From Odobenus rosmarus divergens (Eukaryota > Chordata > Mammalia > Carnivora > Odobenidae): DNA of 64,000 bases. The notes beneath the pieces are model-generated. The model had not been told where the DNA came from and did not search any database. It worked only from the letters and a program-made list of their open reading frames with translations. The translations under genes and the position numbers were made by a program. Shown in pieces: positions 12,701 through 21,700 of the stretch (position 1 is the first letter of the stretch; each line of letters starts with the position of its first letter). The stretch is from NCBI RefSeq assembly GCF_000321225.1, contig NW_004450949.1, positions 62,001-126,000 of the forward strand. The letters run 5' to 3'.

Positions 12701-15700
12701 AAATGTAGCTACTAGCAGAATTTGAAAAGTGGGTAGAGAAGATGTCAGTGAGGGTGTTAGCATTCGGTATAAGGGGTTAACTGCACGTTCTGTGGCCAGA
12801 CATCCTAGGTTCTAAATTCTGGCTTGACTGCCTCCTACCAGTGGAATGGCAGGCAAGATTCTTGATTTCTCTATTGGTTTTTAAATAAAGGTAATAACGG
12901 TACTTAATTTATAAGCTTGTTGTGTGCATTAAATGAGTTAATGCTTGTAAAATGGTTAGAACAGTGCCTGGCCATAGCAAGCACTACAGCTGTCATTATG
13001 ATTATCTTTACAGGTCAGGGGTCCAAGATATATTTTAAAAGTTGATGAAAAGAAACAAATTTACCTTTTGGCCCAGCAATCTCATGTCTGGGAATCTGTC
13101 TCAGATCCAGTGACAAAATGCAAAAAGGCATATGAACAAAGTTATTTTTTGCAGTACCCTCTGTAATGCAAAAAAACCTAAACAACTATGTCCGTCAGTA
13201 TGAGACTGGTTGAATAAACTGTGGTGTGTTGACAAAGTATTTTGCAGCTGTGGAAAATAGTGAAGAGAATTTGCAGTAATGGGATGATGCCAGGATGTAT
13301 TTACTGTTAAGTGAAAAAAAATGTAAAATAACGTATTATAGTAGGTTTCTTGGTACTGAATTGTGATCCCACCCCCACCCTGCCCCCAAAATACTTCTGC
13401 ATTGAAACCCTAACCTCCAGCACCTCAGAATGTGACTATGTTTAGAGATAAGGCCTTTGATTGGGTGATTGAGATAACATGAGGCCGTTGGGATGGTCTC
13501 TAGTCTGACTTGTGTCCTTATAAGAGGAAGTTTGGACACAAAAGGAGACCCTAAGTGTGTACACACCCAGGGAGAAGACCATGTAAAGAGGCAGCAGGAA
13601 GGTGGCCATCTGGACACTGAAGAGGGAGGCCTCAGAGGAGACCAACCCTGCCAGCACTTTGATCTTGGACTTTCAGCCCCCAAAACTGAGAAGAGAGATT
13701 AAAACTGTGTAAGCCACCTAGTCTGTGGTGTTTTATTATGGCAGCCAATATGACAAATGAATATACGCTTTTATCTAAGAAAATAGGGAACATTAAACGT
13801 GTGTTTCTGTGTGTCAATGTGTGTATATATTCACACATAAAATCTTTTCATAAAAGTGGGAAAATAAGTCAAAAACAACTGATTACCTCTAGGGAGAGGG
13901 GACAGAGGAGGGACTAGGAAGGACTCAAAGCTGGACTTCATTGAACATGTTTTGTACTTTTGACATTGAACTGTGTCAGGGTTATACATGACTGTGAAAC
14001 AAGTCAAAATTATGAAAAAGAGAATGGTCCTTAAAAATTGGAAATAAAATGAAACAAATTAATCTGGGTTTCAAGTTGGTGACTTAACCTCACAAAGAAT
14101 TCTTTCAAACCTAGAACTGTCCTTGTGGAAAGCATCCTAAGGCCAAGAGTGACTGAAGAGAGAGTGAGCTTAAACAGTATGAAGATTCCTGTTGAGAGAG
14201 GAGTGCAATCTAGAATAAAGAAAATAAAGATTTTTGTGGGTTTTTTTTTTTAACTGTCATTAGGAATCCATACTTTACCATTAGACAAAAAATAAAAATT
14301 CAAATTCAGAATTTTGTTAGGCCACATTTGAATTGGAAACATCAGTATGGATTCATGTTTTTTTCCTTTAAAAAGATTTCCTAGCTCTTTCAAGGCTTAG
14401 AAGCAGCGCGCACCCCGGGTCCCTAGGTTGCCATTTCTGAATACCATTTTCAACTAAAACTGATCAAGGTTCCAGAGTGAGATGGCTGCTTTCAGGTTTA
14501 TGAACAGCACATGTAGGAAACGAGCCTGAGTTGGTACCGGTGTGCAATGAAGGAAGCTTAAGAAACCACTGGGGCTACAGGAAAGGATCTCAAACCATCT
14601 CGAGGGGGCTCCACTCACCAAATGTGGGACAGTGTGACTCTCATAAATAACAATTGCAGGATGCCTGGGTGGCTCAGTCTAAGTTAAGTGTCTGCCTGGG
14701 ATCAAGCCCCGCGTCAGGCTCGCTGCTCAGCGGGGAGCCTGTTTCTCCCTCTCCCTCTGCCTCTCCCCGTGCTTGTGCTCTCGCTCTGTCAAACAAATAA
14801 AATCCTTTAAAAAAAAAAAAAGAATTGCAGTGGGTTGAAACATATTTCAAATATGAAAAAACACTTAATAATAGTTAAAAAAATCTTAAAGGTCACCTTA
14901 GAAGCTGTCTAGGACACCAACTCATTTTTGTGAAAACTGGAAAATACGGGAATTCTGTTTCAGGGAAGCAAATAGTTGATAAGGGGAAGTTATTTATAGG
15001 AGAATTTCTGCTAATAAGTAAAAAAGACACGTTCGTGGAAGTTGTTGATCATGAAGTAGAAGGCTGGTGTGGGAGCCAGAATGGATGGATTGGACTGAAC
15101 ACCTGAGCCCAACCGGTCAATCACAGTGTCACAGGGGAGAGAACAGGGTCCTTCCAATGCAATGAGGACGTCTACAGGCATCATGAAATGCTCTTTGCAA
15201 AAAAAAAAAAATCAAAGCTGAATCTAATCAAGCCTAGATCTAATGACCAGTTGTAGGAAGTGTAGGGGAGAGAGGAAAATAAAGACGCCTTAATTGCAGT
15301 CAACCAAATCCAGGGTTTGGCTAATTCTCTGAGACAAGTGCCTCAGTTTACTCATCAAATAAATGGTGAGGGAAGAAAAACAGAACCATATATTAAAAGA
15401 TCTGTCAACCAAATGGAATGTGTAAGGACCTTATTGGGATCCTGATTTGAATAGTTGTAAAAAGACATTTATGGGCCAATTGGAGAAATTTAATCTCTGA
15501 GGAAATAATAGGGAAAATTGCTGTCTTTGTTCTTTGTGTCTAAGCTGTTTGAGATCATTTTAGATGTTAGGCTGTTGTTAACAAGAATTACGGAGATTTC
15601 CCAGGTACCCTCTACCCAGTTTCCCCCAGTGATGACCTGTAAAATTTAGACAATATCACATAGAAAAATGCCAGCACAGTCAAGATACAGACCATTTCCA

Positions 15701-18700
15701 TTGCCACAGGGGTCTCCTCTTGCCCTTGTGTAACCCTGCCTACTTCCCACGCCTGTCCCCACCTTAAGTGGCAACCACTAATCTGTTCTCCATTTCTTTC
15801 ATTTTGTCATTTCCGGAATGTTATGTAAATGTAATCACACTCTGTGTAACTTCTTGGGACTGGCTTCTTTCACTCAGTCTAATCCTCTGAAGATTTATCC
15901 AGGTTGTTGCATGTATCAGTAGTTAGCTTCTTTTGTGTGTGTGTGTGTGTGTGTGTTTTATTTTTTTTAACTGTCAATAGGAATCCAGACTTTACCATTA
16001 GATAAAAAATAAAAATTCAAATTCAGAACTTTGTTAGGCCGCATTTGAATTGGAAACATCAGTACTGACTCATGTTTTTTTTTTTTTTTCCTTTAAAAGG
16101 ATTTCCTAGCTCTGTCAAGGCTTAGAAGTAGTGAATGGTATTTGTTATTTAAAAAAGTAATCAATTTGCAATATATACATATATCAAGTCATTATATTAT
16201 ATACCTTAAATTTTATCTGTCAGTTATATTTCAATAAAACTGGGGGAAAATGGCATTGTAAAAGGGAAAAATCAACAGTAAAATACAATGCCAGGTAATA
16301 AAAGGTTTCATTTTATTATGGAATGAAAAAAGGAACTCTGTCTCCTAAGGATACTGCAGGATTTTCACACAAAATGGGGTAATGCCTGGGATTTGCTTTA
16401 AAATAATCTGAGGGAAGGGGATTATAAATGAATCCTGATTTCTATATGTTAGTAATTCTTGAAGCTAGAGGATGGGTACCTGGGGTTCAATATACTGTTC
16501 TACCTGTTGTGTGTTTAAATTTTCCATTATAGAAAGTTAAAAATACAACACTATGAGCCTCTTATTTAGAGAGATGGAGCTAGCTATAAGAACTCAAAAT
16601 GGAACCAATAAGTAAACACGAGAATTTAGAAGAACAAGAAAGCTGACACATAGCTCTTCTGTGTATGGCTCAAGCCTTATTTTAACCATTTCACTTATGT
16701 TAACTAACTTTAACTTAATACTCACTGCTGTTATCTGTGGTGTGTGCTGGTGTGGTTCTGATTCTGCAGAGGAGGAGGAGGTACAGAGAGGTGAAGTAAC
16801 TTGCCTAAGATCGTAAGGCTGTTAGGTAGTAGAGTCAGGCATCCAGCACCAGAGGTCGAATGTTCTCTTTTGCATCTCATCGTGGAGCCCAAGTTAAGAT
16901 TTTTCTCTTGGTTTCCATATCCATTGACCAAGCTGTCGATTCCCCAACTGTTCCATGGAATGTCAACAGATGTTCCATAAATAAAAAAAATTTCATGGAA
17001 AAATAGTTAACCCAGCATTTTCCTAGTGTGTATGGAGATTATTTATACTGAGGACTTCTCAGAGAATTTAATGTTAAATGTATATTGTAAATCACCAAGA
17101 GGAACATTTATCTTGTACAGTTCTAAAATTATTTTTCCATGGAATGTTTTATTTTGTTTTGTTTTTACAGGATATCTATAGATATCTCCAGGAACATACA
17201 GTTCTGTGCCATTTTTGTACTCTTCTTGAATATCATCCACTCTTTCACATCATTAGTTTCTGTGCTTTCACCCAAATGATCTTTCTTAGATGTAAAATCA
17301 AATGTTGTCACTCCCTGAATCACCGTGCAGTGAACCTTCATTCTTTTCAGACTCATACTCATTGCATACAAGGGCCTTGCTTGCTTTATGAAGCAGTCTT
17401 GAAAGCCCTCTGTAGGCCAGATACTCATCTCGGTCCATATAGAGTCTGTCATGGTTTATATGTATTACAGTTACTTGCTGTTAGACTGGGAGCCCTCTAA
17501 AGACCACATCCTGTTTGGTTTTTGTTTTCTACCTCGCCAGTTAATACCTGTACATAGTGGTTTCTCAATAAATGTTTGAATGGATTCTATTTTCTGGCAG
17601 TTTTAATTGCTAAAAACATGTTCCTTATGTTGACCTAAAGTCTGGTTCTCTCCAATATTATCACATAGCGTGTGTTTCTTTTTGCTCCTAACAATACAGT
17701 GTTTGAGTTTCCCTGAGGTCCTTTCCGTATGAAACTTTTTTTTAACAGTGAACATTAGTTCTCAGTTGCTAACATGACAGTCAAAACTGAATTTAATACT
17801 ACATTCTAGATATTAGAAGTTTTTATTTTTATAGAAACCCACGTGTTTTCCATCAGTTATCACCAGACCATTGTCCATCATCTTCTACTTGTGCTCGTTA
17901 GCCCATCTTATTTTGACCTATTCATTTTAATCTTGATTAAATCATCTGTTGTTGGAAAGCAGCTCAGCTAGCTTTGTGTTATCTTTAACTTTTATGTATG
18001 CAACTGTTGTTTCTTCTTCCAAACCTATGAGCAGAAGACAGTCTCCCATAGCTTCCAGTAGGTAGCTCATCCTAGGTTAATCGCGGGTCAGCCTAACTGT
18101 ATCCTACTTAAAAAATATCTTCACGTCTTAAGTCTGTCAACTCTACAGCATCTAATCTGTCTTTCACTCACCCAGAACTTACTTTGGCAAATGTTTTGTG
18201 GAAATGTAGACCATTGATTACCATAGCATCTGTAAATTGAGTTCTGCTTCATATTCTCTTTGACTTTGTGTAAGCTACCCAGCCCCCCACGCCTGACTCA
18301 GAATTTCTAACATTTTAAATGGCCTAACTGGTCTCAGGTTTTTCGTTAAGAATTAATTAAAGGGTCAAAATTGTATATGGTGTGACATCTTTCCCAATTA
18401 CGGCATTTTAATACATTTCACAGGCTTTAAAAAGTTGCAGGAAGAAGAAAGCAAAGGGAAAGAAGAGCATTCAGAAGTCTTTATACGGGGAAAGAGACCT
18501 TGCTTCGAAGAAGCCGCTCCTCAGTCCTATCCCCGAGCTGCCTGAGCTCTCCGAGATAACGCCTCCCACTCCAGGCAGCGACAGGCTGTGTCCAGGTACC
18601 CTGCTCTTGTCCTGTTGCTGTTTTATCTTCTCTGCCACTTTCTTGCTGCTGCACCCTCTTTTCCCTTTTTCCCATTCACTATTAAAGAGCATACAAATAA

Positions 18701-21700
18701 AAATAGCAACCTTCCCTCATATTACCATGAGAATTTTAAGTTAAGGAAGCAATAGTTCGTAAAGTTTACCCTCTTCAGAATCTGATAGGAGCTCTGGACC
18801 CTCTCCCCAGAGAAACTAAGACACAAGAGAATGCATATAGTTTTAGGGGAAATAATTTCCTTCCATCCTTTTTTCTTTTTAAAGCATTTTAATGTTTTTT
18901 ATAGCATTCTGCTCAAATGAATTCTGTGTAGTGTTATGGTCCATCATGAAGAGTAAACAAGATGATGGCTCAGTAATAGATAAATCTTTTATAATTAAGG
19001 ACAAGAAAAAAATACCTGCCCTATGATGTTTCAGTAGAGTTGGCACTGCTAAGCATCTACTAGAAATAACATTTATAAATTGAACTGGATTACTTTGAAA
19101 CAGTTTTGTTGGAAGGCAAAGATTAAGTCAGTTGACATACTGGTTAGATAAAAATTGGAATTGCTTCTGTTTTATAATGGCTGAGTTTTAAAATTCACTA
19201 AAATCATGCTGAAATTAATAAGAGTATGTATTCATTCGATGTGTTCATTTTGTATAGAATAATTTTTAAAAAATAGGCGTTCTTGTCAGTCATCAGAGAT
19301 TTAGAACCTGCATTCCATTTGCAACATATCTGTAGGATTTATAATAGCTCCAAGGATGAATAAGGTATATGCCACCCTAGACTATTGGCTTCTACCTACT
19401 TCTCAACTTCCGGAAAGCACAGAGTTTAAACAAACCCCTGCTAGCCCATCATCACACACAAGCTGCTCCAGCCCCTGGGCTCCTTCCCCGGTCTCTTTAT
19501 GTGCTTGTCTTGGGGCAGGGGATTGGCCACCCCGCCTCTTTTTAATCTGGCCTAATGCTGCTTATCCTTGAAGACTTAGCTGTGCCAGCTGCCTTTCCAG
19601 GAAAAGTCTTTGTTCGCATTACACCTTTACCATCAAGTTTGTAATGTGCCGTCTACCTCCCTCCCCTGCAAACTGCAATCCCCTTGAGACTGAAAACTAA
19701 GTCTTACTTCGTTATATCTCCAGTTCCTGACCGGAGTTTTTCCAAAGATGTTTAAACAATGACTATTAGTATGTGTTTTCCATCTTGCATCTTACTAGAG
19801 AATTTCTTTTTAAAAATACCTGAAGGATTTTGTATCTATCACCAGTGGTATCATCTGTTATAAGGGTTTAAAGCAAAATCTTGCTTCCCTCCTTTTCCAT
19901 TTTTCCCTGTCCCTTTCTGTCTCTCTTCCTCCCTCTATCCCCATCCCCTACCTTTCTTCTCTAGCATGTCATTTCCATGAAAAATACATAAACATCGATT
20001 TTTAAAGTTGTATAAAGAGCCCAACTGACATATTAGTTGGTTGCCACTGAGTGGACCCTATGCTAATCTCTGCCTTACGTGACCTGATTTTAAGTACCCA
20101 GATCATGAAGTAAGGGAGAGAGTGTGTGCACGCACACACGTGGGAGCTGGAGGAGGGGCAGGGAGAGAAGGAGAGGAAGAGAATCTCCAGCAGACTTCCT
20201 GCTGAGTGTGGAGCCTGACCTGGGACTCCATCTCACCACCCTGAGATCATGACCTAAGCTGAAATCAAGAGTTGGAGACTTAACCGACTGAGCCACCCAG
20301 GCACCCCACTTTTAAAAAAATTTATTTTAAGATGTATTTATTTAAGGGCACCTGGGTGGCTCAGTCAGTTAAGCGACTGCCTTCGGCTCAGGTCATGATC
20401 CTGGAGTCCCGGGATGGAGTCCTGCATCGGGCTCCCTGCTCAGCGGGGAGCCTGCTTCTCCCTCTGACCCTCCCCCCTCTCATGTACTCTCTCTCTCTCT
20501 CTCTCATTCTCACTCTCTCAAAATAAATAAATCTTTAAAAAAAAAAGATGTATTTATTTAAGGCTGTGTTACATAGCTTTAAAACATTGATGATGTTTCG
20601 TTCACCTGTGTGATGTGATGCAGTGTGTCAAACCCACAGGACTGCCTCCACATGGCATGTCTTCCTGGAGTCTTTTAGTCAGATTGAGGTGGAAGGGGAA
20701 GACTTCTAGAATATTGAAACAAACATAGCTCCGTTTGAGAGTACAGTGCTGTTTAAATCATATTAAAATTTTTAACACAGGGCATAAGACCTAAGTGTCT
20801 TCAAAAAACACCCTTTCGGCTGAATCCTCGGATCCCCCAGAATTCCAAGTTTTCTTTACTCTATTTCTGGGGAAACATAGCTAGAAAATTTGCAGAAGGA
20901 CGGTGGTGCCCATTTTCAGTAATTCGTTTTTCGGGAAATGGGAAAAGTGGCTGCCTCATGCTAATTGACCTTGTAGTGTGGAAAGTACATTAGAATAGAG
21001 GAAGCAATTTGAGATACACTTCTCAGTTTCATGGTCTGAGATTATGTACTTTATTCACTCATGTATTAAATACATATTTTCTTAACCTGTGGCTTGGGAA
21101 AGAACTAAAAAAAAGGAAGAGCAGGATGACAGATGGTGGCAAGTACAGTGTAGCATTTGTAAGTCTTGTGAGTTTTGAAAGCCTAAAACACAGAATACAC
21201 TATGGCACCTGTTTGATTTGTCGACCTTTCTTTCCATTGTTACTTTTTAGTGAGATTTAAACTTATGTCCATGCCCTTAGATGATTTCAACTCCAACGGT
21301 GAACTTGAAGAAGCGAAACTTCCTAAAAGAAAGACTCTTTTGCCCCAGAACCCAGAAGATTTGCAGATGAACCAAGGCTTTAATAAATACTATCTGTCTG
21401 CATTCTGCAGCTCTTACACAAAAAGTTCCTTGTCGCTTATTAACGCTACTTTAGATCAAGATTTAAATATAAGTGCCGTAGCAACTAATGAACGTAAAAC
21501 TATTCTAAAAGCTGAGATTAAGTCGGAAGGCGAAAACGGACTGAGAGCTGGCCCTGAGAGTGAAAGCAGTCATGTTTCTTGTGCTCCTGTGACCGCAGAG
21601 CCCCTGGCATCAGATGATGCAGAATCCAGCGCTATCCTGCCGTGCCGGGAATTGGCTGCTGCAGGTCAAAACGTGGAAAACCTTTTTCAAATCTTCAAGA

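Noticed and set aside
15933..15956. (GT)n as a regulatory Z-DNA site
   Set aside because: Too short and common to claim function; listed as a microsatellite only.
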